Position numbers and translations under genes: made by a program. A stretch of 61,758 nucleotides of DNA from the NCBI GenBank assembly GCA_004010275.1, contig RBWT01000019.1, forward strand, positions 1 to 61,758, in the 5' to 3' direction. Numbering within the stretch: position 1 is the stretch's first letter; each line of letters starts with the position of its first letter. Positions 9,526 to 18,353 of this stretch are shown here, one piece after another. Origin of the DNA: Streptomyces huasconensis. Lineage in GTDB: Bacteria > Actinomycetota > Actinomycetes > Streptomycetales > Streptomycetaceae. Below the pieces are notes generated by a model that saw nothing but the letters and a program-made list of their open reading frames with translations, was not told the origin of the DNA and did not search any database.

Positions 9526-10729
9526 GCCGCCGACCGGCCGTCGCCATTACAGGACTGGGCGTCCGCTGCGCGCCGGGGCGACTCCGGCGGCGCTGTGGGA
9601 GAGCCTGCTCGCGCGCCGTCGGCGATCGCGCTGCACACGTTCGACGACGAGGGCACCGTCGTGGGCCCGGCCTCCGCGATGACCGGCTTCGACCCGGCCG
9701 GCTACCTCTCGCCCAAGGAGGTGCGGCGGGCCGACCGGTCGGCGCAGCTATGGTGGCGCGGCAGCGGACGCGGCGGAGGACGCCGGAGGACTCCAAGTGC
9801 CGCCCGGGCGGCGGGCCGTGGTCACCGGGACGGCCTATGGAGGGGTGGTCAGCCAGGAGGACGGCAGCGGGCGGCCCGACGTCCTCTACGTGCCCCGGCT
9901 GATGAACAACGCGGGGGCCTACTGGGTCGGCGCCCGGCTCGGCATCACCGGCCCCAGCCTGACGCTCTCCACCGCCTGCGCCTCCGGCACGCACGCGGTG
10001 GGCGAGGCGATGCGGATGATCTGGTCCGGGTGCGCAGACGTCGTGCTGGCGGGAGGACATGACAGCGCGCTGACCCCCACGACGGCCCAGGCCTTCGGGC
10101 GGTCCGGCGCGATGGTCACCGAAACCGACGAACCCGCCGCCGCGTCACGGCCGTTCGATGTCTCGCGGCGCGGGCTTCGTCCGCGCCGAAGGGGCCGCGT
10201 TCCTGGTCCTGGAGCGACTGGACCACGCCCGGGCACGGGGCGCCCGGGTCCACGCCACCCTGACCGGATACGGGCGCAACTCCGACGCCCACCACCTCAC
10301 GGCACCGCACCCCGACGGCGAGGGCGCCCGGGTCTGCATGGAGCAGGCCCTCGCGGGACGCGGTACGACGGTGCACGCCGTCACCCACGTCAACGCGCAC
10401 GGCACCGGCACCGAGCTGAACGACCTCGCGGAAGCCCGCGCCATCGCCGCCCTGTTCGGCCCCGCCGCGGTGCCGGTCACCGCTCCGAAGGCGGTGACCG
10501 GGCACGCCCTGGGGGCGGCGGGGGCACTGGAGGCCGTGATCACGGCCCTGTCCGTACGGGAAGGGGCTCGCGCCGCCGCCCGGCGTCGCTCACCCGGCAG
10601 GACCCCCGGTGCGCCATCGACGTCGTCACCACCGAGCCGCGCAAGATCTCGAACGGGCCGGTGATCAGCAACAGCTTTGCCTTCGGCGGCCACAACGCCT
10701 GCGTCGTGTTCGACGCACCCCATGACTGA
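9522..10729 (+). CDS. beta-ketoacyl synthase (FabF/KAS-II-like), several frameshifts
   Basis: Ketosynthase extending an acyl chain by decarboxylative condensation with an ACP-bound extender. The full Cys-His-His triad is present: TACASGTHAVGEA, VNAHGTGTELND and KAVTGHALGAAGALEA. The N-terminus MSRRPAVAITGLGVRCAPG and the C-terminal NSFAFGGHNACVVF are typical. The coding sequence shifts frame about six times (near 9575, 9610, 9750, 9767, 10165 and 10580); corrected length is about 405 residues. Because all catalytic motifs survive, I favour consensus error over a dead gene. No acyltransferase, ketoreductase or chain-length-factor partner is nearby. Confidence 0.8.
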
Positions 10730-10751
10730 GTACGGAAGGAGACTGCGGAGC

Positions 10752-11999
10752 ATGAGGCTGACGGCCGTCGAAGAGGGGCACCTTCGCAACGGACTGCCCG
10801 GGACGATCGGCATCGCCGCGGTGTTTCCCGGAGCGCGGTTCGACCTGGCGCAGGTCCGCTCCCGCGTCCAGGAGCGGTGGGGCGGGCTGGACCGGATGGG
10901 GCTGGTCGTCGAGCCCCCCACCGGGCCATCGGCACTGCTGGGCCACCGGTGGGCCGTGGGCCGGCCGTTCGATCCCGCCGCGCACATCACCGCCACGGAC
11001 CAGGAACTGGAATCCGTGTTCGCCGACGGCGTCGTCACCCGTTGCCGCCCGGACGGCCCCCCTGGCAGCTGCTGGTCACACCGGACGCCCTCGTGCTGCT
11101 CGCCCATCACGCCCTGCTGGACGGCCGGTCCCTGGAGACCCTCTTCCGGGTGCTGATGGACGATGCCGTACCGCCCCCCGCTTCCGGACAGGCCGCGGCA
11201 CACCCGCCCGCGATGCCGCGGCAGCGGTCGCGCGGCCAGTACAGCGGCATCGGCAGGGAGTTGCGCCGCATCGGGGTGCCCGGCCAGCGCCTCCCCGTGG
11301 TTCCCCACGGTGCGGCGCGGCGTCGGTGGCCGTGTCGAACTGGACCCGCAGGTGATGCGCGCCTCGCGCCGCCAGCCGGCCGGCGGTCGCGGGGCGACGC
11401 TCAACGAACTGCTGCTGAGCCGCGTACGCCGTGCCCTCCACGCCTGTTACGGCCCTCTGCGCTCCTGGCCCGCGGGACCGACCCCCTTCTACGCCACCGT
11501 CCCGGTGGACCTGCGTACCCGCGCCGACGCCCAACGGCTCGGCAACGGCGTGACCGCGCTGCGCATTCCGCTGCCCGTCGACACCGAGTCGCCCGTCGCC
11601 CGCCTGGAGACGTGCCAGGAACTGGTCGCGGCGTTCCAGCACCGCAGCGACGCCCACCGCACGATCCTGCCCACACTCCAGGCGATCGCCCGTACGATGC
11701 CGTGGCTGGCGGGGGTGATGGCCAGGAACCTGGCCCGTCCCGAGGCGACCACGAGCCTGTGCACCGCCTTCAAGTGGCGGGGCAGCCCCAGCCACTTCCT
11801 CGGCCGCCCCCTGTCGCGCGTCGTCCCCATGTCCCAGCTCGCCCCGCCGGGCACGGCGAACCTCTGCCTCGTCCACACCGCCGACGCCTACACGCTCACC
11901 GTCGTCAGCCACCTGGGCCCGGGGGACGCCCGGATGCTCGGCGAGGCCGTGGCCCAGGACCTCAAGGCGATCGCGGCGGCGGGTACGCCCACCGGGTAG
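10752..11999 (+). CDS. condensation-fold acyltransferase B, paralogue of A, frameshifted
   Basis: Same superfamily and layout as the gene at 7905, with the complete catalytic motif HHALLDG. Parallel blocks include RQPAGGRGATLNELLLSRV, FYATVPVDLRTRADAQRLGNGVTALRIPLPV and YTLTVVSHLGPGDARML. GGAAGGAG precedes the ATG at 10752; an earlier in-frame ATG at 10722 overlaps the ketosynthase stop. The frame moves by one missing base near 11055, 11318 and 11335; corrected length is about 416 residues. Full HHxxxDG here versus QHxxxDG in the paralogue suggests different partners or substrates. Confidence 0.75.
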
Positions 12000-12176
12000 C
12001 GCTTCCGCCCGCCCCGAAGAAGAGCTGGTGGCGGCCGCCCGCAGCGTCCCCGCCCTGCGCAGACGAAGTCGTCGGCAACCGCACGACAGGTTTCGTTCCT
12101 GCGCTACCTGCCCGAGCGCCTGGGCGGAGTGGCCTCCTGGCCGAGCGTCGCAGTCGAAGGCGCACGGAAGCGCTGA
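12000..12176 (+). pseudogene. possible small broken gene
   Basis: Codon bias and protein-like text on the + strand: a helical stretch EEELVAAARSVPALRR near 12015-12063 and, in another frame, FLRYLPERLGGVASWPSVAV ending at the TGA at 12174-12176. It may be one short gene split by indels, or chance. It does not extend the preceding acyltransferase, whose length already matches its paralogue. No function can be assigned. Confidence 0.25.
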
Positions 12177-12248
12177 GTACGGGCTCCCTCCGCTCATGAG
12201 TACCCGCCCCCATGCCCCGGGCCGTGCGGAGGCGACAAGGTGGTGGTC

Positions 12249-12602
12249 ATGACCGCACCCGACACCACATCCCGCGTCGCTCCGGCCACGGCGGCGGCCG
12301 ACCGGTTCACGCCTTCCACGTCAGCGATCAGGGTCTCCGCCGCCCTCGGCCTTCTGCTCCTCGCCGTCACTTCTGTGCTATTTGTCACGATCGCCCTCAG
12401 GCAGGCGTACAGCGGAGACGGGGCGAGCGGTCCCCTCGTGGACGTGGCCCAGTTGGCGATGGCGTTGTCCGCGATCGCGGGGCTGTCGGCGCTGTGCCTG
12501 CCCGGTACCGCCATGAGCCACGCGGCCCGGCGCGGCACGGTATGGGCGCAGTACGTGCTGGCTGTCGGCGGCCCCATGCTGGCCGCCGTCGACTTCGCCT
12601 GA
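12249..12602 (+). CDS. small membrane protein of unknown function
   Basis: 117 residues from the ATG at 12249, with AAGGTGG about 6 bases upstream. Three hydrophobic segments are visible: AALGLLLLAVTSVLFVTIAL, LVDVAQLAMALSAIAGLSAL and YVLAVGGPMLAAVDF. No conserved catalytic residues. Same strand and direction as the acyltransferase cassette, about 250 bp downstream; membership in that unit is possible but unproved. Confidence 0.6.
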   Translation: MTAPDTTSRVAPATAAADRFTPSTSAIRVSAALGLLLLAVTSVLFVTIALRQAYSGDGASGPLVDVAQLAMALSAIAGLSALCLPGTAMSHAARRGTVWAQYVLAVGGPMLAAVDFA

Positions 12603-12732
12603 CGTCCCCCCCCGGCGCGTCCAGGCACACCCAGTGGGCGAGCGCCCACAGCCGGACGGGAGGCGCGCGGGCCGGTCCACTGGCTCGGGCCCGTGTCTGC
12701 CACACCGACGTGTTCCGTGTGATGGTGGGGGA

Positions 12733-13486
12733 GTGGATCAAAGGACAGACGCCGGAATTTTCAGCCGCAGGTTCGGGGCGCCACCGCGCGACGGTGCCCC
12801 GAACGTGGTGCTCGTACACGGACTTGGACTTTCGGGGCGGTATTTCGTGCCCCTGGCGCGACGGCTGGCCGCGAGCGGTACGACCGTCCTGGTGCCCGAC
12901 CTGCCGGGCAACGCGCGTTCCCGGGCCGCCGCGCGCCGCGTACTCGACGGAGAGCGGCCTCGCCGATGCCTTGGCGCACTGGCACCGGCGGTTGGCCCTG
13001 GGGCCGACCTGTCTGGTGGCCAACTCGGTCGGCTGCCAAGTGACCGCTGCCTTCGCCGCCCGCCACCCGCGCCTGGTGAGCCGGCTGGTCATGGTCGGCC
13101 CGGCGCTCGAACCGGGGACACCAGGGCGGCGCCAGGTCGGCCGGCTTCTCGCGGACGCGCCCCGAGAACCCCTCTCTCTGATTCCGCTGGCGGCGACGGA
13201 CTACCTGCTGACCGGGCTCCTACGCTGTGCAGCCTCCTTCCGCACCGCCCTGCGCGACGCGGCCGAGTCATTCGAGGGGAACCTGACCCAGGTCCACGTG
13301 CCGACGCTCGTCGTCCGGGGCGCGGGTGACACCATCGCCTCCGCCGCCTGGGTCCGGCGCGTGGCGCGTACGGTCCAGGACGGCCGAACGGCCGAGATTC
13401 CGGGCGCGGCCCACGCGGCCCACTACAGCGCGCCGGATGCCATGGCGGCGCTCATCGAGAAGTTCAGGCTGGGAGGTCCCTCATGA
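12733..13486 (+). CDS. alpha/beta hydrolase, one frameshift
   Basis: About 250 residues. The GTG at 12733 is chosen because a GGGGGA tract precedes it and the frame then runs VVLVHGLGLSGRYFVPLARRLAASGTTVLVPDLPGN. After a frame change near 12930 (one extra G in CGGGCC) it continues with the nucleophile elbow LVANSVGCQ (Ser in N-S-x-G), the acid in VVRGAGDTIA and the His in GAAHAAHYSAPDAM. This is the lipase/esterase-like branch; substrate unknown. It could release or edit acyl products of the upstream cassette. It overlaps the next gene by 4 bp (ATGA). Confidence 0.75.
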
Positions 13487-13983
13487 AGCCGTCAACGACG
13501 TCGGACCCGGCACGGCCCCGGGGCTCGGAACGCCCCTCGCCCTGGCTGCGCCTGCTGCCCGGCATCTCCCCGAAGCGCCGCGGATTCATCCTGGCCTGGT
13601 GGGGCTTCGCCCTCACCTTCGGCGGGATGCGCCTGCTCACCTGGCTCATCCACATCGACGTGGCCGGGGTGGGTGACCTCCAGGCCGGAGGTGTGCACCT
13701 CCACCACTACGTGTGGGGCATCCTGCTGCTCGCGGCGGTGGGCGCGGCGGGCCTCGCGGAACGCTCGGCGCGAGCGCGGGCCTGGATGGGGCTCGCCTAC
13801 GGGGTGGGCCTCGCCCTCATCGTCGACGAGGCCGCGCTGCTGATCAGCCTGGAAGACGTGTACTGGGACACCGAGGGCGGCGTCAGCATCGCCCTGGCCA
13901 TCGCGGTGATCGCCATTGCGGGCAGCGTCCTGGCGATGACGAGGGGACGGCGCGCCTCCAAGGCGGACCGGGGCGAGAGCTGA
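13483..13983 (+). CDS. integral membrane protein of unknown function
   Basis: 166 residues, intact, starting inside the stop of the hydrolase (ATGA, 13483-13486), so probably translationally coupled to it. About four membrane helices: RGFILAWWGFALTFGGMRLL, YVWGILLLAAVGAAGLA, WMGLAYGVGLALIVDEAALL and IALAIAVIAIAGSVLAM. Between them are conserved-looking polar motifs, GGVHLHHYVWG and DEAALLISLEDVYWD, rich in His/Asp/Glu and suggestive of a metal or substrate site near the membrane face. No function known to me. Confidence 0.75.
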   Translation: MKPSTTSDPARPRGSERPSPWLRLLPGISPKRRGFILAWWGFALTFGGMRLLTWLIHIDVAGVGDLQAGGVHLHHYVWGILLLAAVGAAGLAERSARARAWMGLAYGVGLALIVDEAALLISLEDVYWDTEGGVSIALAIAVIAIAGSVLAMTRGRRASKADRGES

Positions 13984-14041
13984 GCCGGTGACGCGCAGGG
14001 GGGGATATCCGCGTGGCCGACACCCGAGCCCGGGGCCGAGA

Positions 14042-14719
14042 TCAATGTCCTCGGTCCTGCTCGTCACATGTGGCCGCGGCACTCCGCGACCACCCGCGTG
14101 TCTCGCCCTCGTCGATGAGGCGTCGCCCGGCCTGCCACAGGGCCGAGGAGGCCTCCCCGATCACCGCCTTGCGGGCTCGAATGTCGTCGGCGGTGACGCC
14201 TGGAGTGCGCCAGGTGCCGCCGCGCGCCATCCAGTTGAGAAGAAGTGGCTGCAGCCTGTCCATGGCCTTGGCGAACCTGGCTTCGGGGGTGCGGCGTTCC
14301 TCGAATTCGTCCCACAGGGCTCGCATGCGCTGAGCCTGATCCGTCGGAAGCAGCGTGAAGAGCTCGTCGGCTGCGACGACCTCCCGCTCCCGCTGATCGA
14401 TACCCGCGGCACCGTCGTACAGGGGAGTGTCGCCGGCATAAATCTCCACGAGATCGTGCAGCAGGACGAGCTGAATCGTGTGCCCCACATCGATGGGCTG
14501 GTCGGAGTGCTCGGCGAGGATCACGACCATCATCGCCAAGTGCCATGAGTGCTCCGCGTCGTTCTCACGGCGGTCTGCCGCGACGAGGGGCGACTGGCGG
14601 AGGACGGTCTTGAGCTGGTCCACCTCTACGAGAAAGGTGAGCTGGGCGCGCAGTCTTTCATCGAGATCGTCGGGGAAGGGCGTCTTCTCGGCGAGCAGCA
14701 TCCGGCGTTCATCGCTCAT
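14042..14719 (-). CDS. HD-domain phosphohydrolase (YfbR-like)
   Basis: 225 residues. The HD signature is complete: NDAEHSWHLAMMVVILAEH (first His), LLHDLVEIYAGD (His-Asp pair) and a downstream Asp-rich helix. The closest general pattern is the YfbR/5'-deoxynucleotidase-type HD family, which dephosphorylates nucleotides using divalent metal. Start at ATG 14719 (MSDERRM); GAGGGC lies just upstream. Intact. Faces away from the tRNA gene and is convergent with the membrane protein at 13483. Confidence 0.85.
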   Translation of the reverse strand: MSDERRMLLAEKTPFPDDLDERLRAQLTFLVEVDQLKTVLRQSPLVAADRRENDAEHSWHLAMMVVILAEHSDQPIDVGHTIQLVLLHDLVEIYAGDTPLYDGAAGIDQREREVVAADELFTLLPTDQAQRMRALWDEFEERRTPEARFAKAMDRLQPLLLNWMARGGTWRTPGVTADDIRARKAVIGEASSALWQAGRRLIDEGETRGWSRSAAATCDEQDRGH

Positions 14720-14807
14720 GCCCTCATCGTGGCACGCACGGCCCCGGCAGACAGGGACGGTTCAGAAGAGTCCGTAGTCGGGGCATCAGGGGCACCAAAG
14801 GCTTCCG

Positions 14808-14834
14808 CCCCTCCCGATGTCGTATCGGAAGGGG
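14808..14834 (-). terminator. hairpin terminator of the tRNA gene
   Basis: Eleven-base arms 14808-14818 and 14824-14834 with a 5-base loop and one mismatch lie 10 bases past the tRNA 3' end on the minus strand, followed by a short T-containing stretch. A typical Streptomyces terminator with little U-tract. Confidence 0.6.
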
Positions 14835-14844
14835 CCGGTTCTCG

Positions 14845-14918
14845 TAGCGGGGACAGGATTTGAACCTGCGACCTCTGGGTTATGAGCCCAGCGAGCTACC
14901 GAGCTGCTCCACCCCGCG
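14845..14918 (-). tRNA. initiator tRNA-fMet (CAU)
   Basis: The reverse strand folds as a 74-nt tRNA without encoded CCA. Acceptor 5' CGCGGGG pairs with CCCCGC, leaving position 1-72 mispaired (C1/U72), an initiator trait. The anticodon stem is CUGGG/CCCAG with the three consecutive G:C pairs diagnostic of initiators, and the anticodon is CAU (14882-14884 on the + strand reads atg). The T-loop GGTTCAAATCC is standard. Confidence 0.95.
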
Positions 14919-14981
14919 TCGGTGAACCCCACCCTACGTCAGGTGAACGGGTGCGCATGACCACTCCGAGTCCCCGACCTG

Positions 14982-16673
14982 TCAGCGCTCGCGATGCCAG
15001 AAGCCGAGGTTGTGCTCCCGGTAGTAGTCGACCGGGCCGATCCGCCGCGGTGCCAGTGACTGGGTGTGCGGGCGGCCGGCGTGGCCCGGCCGGTACGGAG
15101 GCCAGGCGGGCAGACCGGCCCCGCGTGGTGTGCCGGTGCGGGCGAAGGCGGCCCAGTATCCGCTCATCGTGGCCGACAGGCGGCGCTGCGCCGGGGTGAA
15201 CAGCGGCTCGGCCGTCTCGTCCTCGAAGAGGTACGGGATGTCGCCCGAGTGGAAGGCGCCGAAGTCGAAGTCGCCGGGAAGCGGCAGGAACATCGGGGCG
15301 CCGCGGTCGGCGAACTCGTAGGCGTACACAGGAGTGTGCCGTGCCAGTGCCTCGTGCTGGTCGTGTGTGCCGCGTGCCCACATGCGGTCGGTGATCACGG
15401 TGGCCCACGCCAGGGCGGGAGACGGGAACGCGGAGGTCGGGTACTCGGACCGCACCCGCTTGGCCCGCGCTTCGCCGAACGCGGTGCGCAGCGCCCGCCG
15501 GTAGTCGGCCTCGGTGAACTTCCTGCCCACCGCGTCGTACGTCATCCCGACGAACGTCCGGTGGCTCGTCGCGGGTCGCGCCCGACAGGACGGGCACGCG
15601 GTGGAAACGTCCGGCGCGCAGGGCCGTCGGCGGCAGCTCGGGGAGGGTGGGGTTGCCGTATCCGAATGCCTGGAAGGCGTTCATGATGTGCGGCACCTTG
15701 AGGATCGTCTTCACGGGCAGGGCCCGCAGGCAGGCGAGGGTGCGCTCCGGTCGGCGGTCCCGGCAGCCGAGGGAGGAGGTCATCTCGGCGGTGATGTCCT
15801 CCATCTCGCGGCCGGTCCGCCAGACGTACCAGGGGTATCCCGGGACGCCCGGCCCCATCGCACCGGCCGGCATGTCCATCACGGCCTCACCGCTCGCCAT
15901 CACGGCACGGTGGAACAGGCCCCTGGAAGCGGGCGACGTCAGGTGTCCCGCCACGGCGGACGCGCCGAACGACACACCGGCCACGGTGACGTTGCCGGGA
16001 TCACCGCCGAAAGCGCGCGCGTTGTTCCGTACCCAGGTGAGGGCGGCTCGCTGGTCCTGGAGGCCGAAGGTGCCGGACCCGCGAAGACCCGGCAGGGCCA
16101 GGCCTCCGAAGACCCCGAGGCGGTAGTTGACGGTGACGACCACCAGGCCCCGCTCGGCCAGGCGGCGTCCGTCGAAGAAGGCGCCCCCGCCCACCGAACC
16201 GTCTCCGTGAATCCATACGAGCACGGGCGCGGCCTGCCGCCGGGCCGTGACCGGCGGCGTCGTGATGTTCAGGACCAGGCAGTCCTCCTCCGTGCTGGAG
16301 ATGCGCGCGTAGGCGGAGGGCACCTGGGGGCAGAGCGGCCCCGGCTTCCTGGCGTCCCTGACCCCCTTCCACGGCTGGACCGGGCGGGGCGGCGCCCACC
16401 GGTGGCGTCCCTTGGGGGGCGCCCCGCGTAGGGGGATGCCCCCGGAAGATCCGGTGCGCGCCCGGACCGGGTGCCGCGGACGGAGACCCGCGTCGTGCGC
16501 GCCGTCTCGTCGGACGTGGCATCGACCGGAGTGCGGTGCCGGGCCTCCTCGGCCACCGGCGCGGGACCGGACCGCGCGGTGGGGGCGAACGGCGCGGATA
16601 CCAGCACCGTGAACGTCAGGGCGGTGGCCGTCGCCGCGACGGCCGCCCGAGGGGGAGTTCTGCGATGGGTCAC
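14982..16673 (-). CDS. secreted type-B carboxylesterase, two frameshifts
   Basis: Carboxylesterase/para-nitrobenzyl-esterase family, about 560 residues. The GTG at 16673 (GGAAGG 8 bases upstream) begins a Sec-type signal: THRRTPPRAAVAATATALTF then VLVSAPFA. Family landmarks: KGRHRWAPPRPVQPW, EEDCLVLNI, VLVWIHG, LGVFGGLALPG, GLQDQRAALTWVRNNARAFGGDPGNVTV, nucleophile AGVSFGAS, acid in GATRDE, and the catalytic His in FHSGDIPYLF. The frame changes near 16440 (after the signal region) and near 15560 (just after GATRDEP). GVSFGAS replaces the common GESAG, which is tolerated. The substrate is probably an ester outside the cell. Confidence 0.85.
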
Positions 16674-16873
16674 GGCGGAAGCCTTCCTTGTGGGCGCCTG
16701 TCTCCGCGCGCGGACGCACCGGAGACGACCTGAATGAGGCACGGGCTCCGCTGTCCGGGCCCTGCCACGGAACAGGCGCGTGATCACGTCTGGCGGCCGC
16801 GCGTTCCGATCACGCGCCCTACGGGTACGACGCCTCTCGCACCGGGCGAGGGGCCAGGCCGAAGGAGCCGGAC

Positions 16874-18310
16874 ATGGCACCCACCGCACCCGATTTCGCA
16901 CGTGACATCGACCCCTACGCGCCCTACGAACCGCAGCGCGACTGCGACCCCGACGCCAAGCCGGGCCTGATCGACTTCCGCGACCTGGTGCTCGCCGCCT
17001 ACCCCGGTACGACCGACATGGGCATCAGCAGGGCCTGCGGCAGCGGCGGCCAGAGCGAGCACAAGGAGGGACGGGCCTGGGACTGGGGTGTCAACGTACA
17101 GGGGCAGGCGCACCTGGCCGACGACCTGATCAACTGGTTGCACGCCACCGACCGGCACGGCAACATGCACGCTCTCGCACGCCGCTTCGGCATCATGTAC
17201 ATGATCTGGAACCGGCGCATCTGGATGGCCAACCGCCCGGCCGCCGGCTGGCAGCCGTACCGGGGCGCCAACCCGCACACCAACCACATCCACTTCAGCT
17301 TCTCGTGGGCCGGCGCCCGCAAGGAGACGAGCTGGTGGAAGGGGTCCGTGGTGCCGGACCGGCGGCAGCGGCTGGCGGTGGGGATGTCGGCGGACGGTCG
17401 TGTGGAGGTGTTCCACGCGGCGGTCGATCAGATCTATCACACGTATCAGCATCAGCCGGGTGGTGCGTGGTCGGGCTGGCGGGCCTTCGGCGGGCCTGCG
17501 TCGGCGACGATCGCGCTGTCCACGTCCCCGGACGGGCGGCTGGAGCTGTTCGCCATGAACGCGGAGACGTTCATGCACCGGTACCAGGCGAAGGTGTCGG
17601 GGGAGTGGGCGGACTGGTATGCCTTCGGGGGTGGTGGGGACCATCTGGCGGTGGGGCGGAACCATGACGGCCGGTTGGAGGTCTTCGCTTCGAACGCCGG
17701 GGGAGTGCACCACCGTTGGCATGACACGCCGGGCGGGACGTGGCATGACTGGCGGCCGCTGGGAGGTCCCGCGAGCGCGCGGCTGGCCGTGGGGTCCGCG
17801 TCGGACGGCCGTATCGAGGTGTTCGCGCTGACCGATGACGTCTTCCGGCACACGTGTCAGACCGATCTGGCGGGGACGTGGCGTCAGTGGGTGGACTTCG
17901 GTCTGGGTGGCGAGCAGCTGGCGGTGGGGAGGAACCGTGACGGCCGGTTGGAGGTGTTCGCCACCAACTCGTCCGGGGTGCACCACCGTTGGCAGAACGT
18001 GCCTGCCGGTGACTGGCATGAGTGGCGGCCGCTGGGCGGTCCCGCGGGTGCGCGTCTCGCGGTGGTGGAGTCGCATGACGAGCGGATCGAGGTGTTCGCC
18101 ATGAACGATGACGTCCTCCAGCACAACTATCAGGTCGACGCTTCGGGCGCGTGGCGCACCTGGCAGGACTTCGGCGGCGGGGGCTACTTCATCCAGGCCC
18201 TGCGCAACCGCGACGGGCGGCTGGAGATCTTCGCCAACAACCCCGGCGGCGTCCACCACCGCTGGCAGCACCAGCCGGGCAGCACCTGGCACGACTGGCA
18301 GCAGATGTGA
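16874..18310 (+). CDS. M15-type DD-peptidase-like domain fused to a seven-bladed lectin-like propeller
   Basis: Intact 478 residues; GAAGGAG precedes the ATG at 16874. Residues 51-142 carry a zinc DD-peptidase pattern: SRACGSGGQSEHKEGRAWDW with His63 and Asp70 in H-x6-D spacing, then NHIHF with His138/His140. From about residue 160 to the end there are seven 45-residue repeats of the form RLAVG-x4-DGRLEVFA-x11-W-x2-W-x3-GG, a PLL-like beta-propeller. Alternate blades resemble each other (3, 5 and 7 share GVHHRW), so the array grew by two-blade duplication. No signal peptide is evident. Probable role: binding and cutting a peptidoglycan- or glycan-linked substrate. Confidence 0.85.
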   Translation: MAPTAPDFARDIDPYAPYEPQRDCDPDAKPGLIDFRDLVLAAYPGTTDMGISRACGSGGQSEHKEGRAWDWGVNVQGQAHLADDLINWLHATDRHGNMHALARRFGIMYMIWNRRIWMANRPAAGWQPYRGANPHTNHIHFSFSWAGARKETSWWKGSVVPDRRQRLAVGMSADGRVEVFHAAVDQIYHTYQHQPGGAWSGWRAFGGPASATIALSTSPDGRLELFAMNAETFMHRYQAKVSGEWADWYAFGGGGDHLAVGRNHDGRLEVFASNAGGVHHRWHDTPGGTWHDWRPLGGPASARLAVGSASDGRIEVFALTDDVFRHTCQTDLAGTWRQWVDFGLGGEQLAVGRNRDGRLEVFATNSSGVHHRWQNVPAGDWHEWRPLGGPAGARLAVVESHDERIEVFAMNDDVLQHNYQVDASGAWRTWQDFGGGGYFIQALRNRDGRLEIFANNPGGVHHRWQHQPGSTWHDWQQM

Positions 18311-18323
18311 CCCTGCCGCCTCC

Positions 18324-18353
18324 GTGACGGTCGGCCGACCGGCCGGCCGTCAC
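18324..18353. terminator. bidirectional hairpin terminator
   Basis: Thirteen-base arms (left GTGACGGTCGGCC, right GGCCGGCCGTCAC) with one G-U-type mismatch sit between convergent genes; the stop codon of the minus-strand regulator lies inside the right arm. Confidence 0.65.

Noticed and set aside
16784..18292. 502-residue open frame on the minus strand opposite the DD-peptidase/propeller gene
   Set aside because: Composition is Pro/Val/Arg/His-rich with internal repeats that simply mirror the propeller repeats; the plus strand has clear motifs, ribosome site and codon bias.
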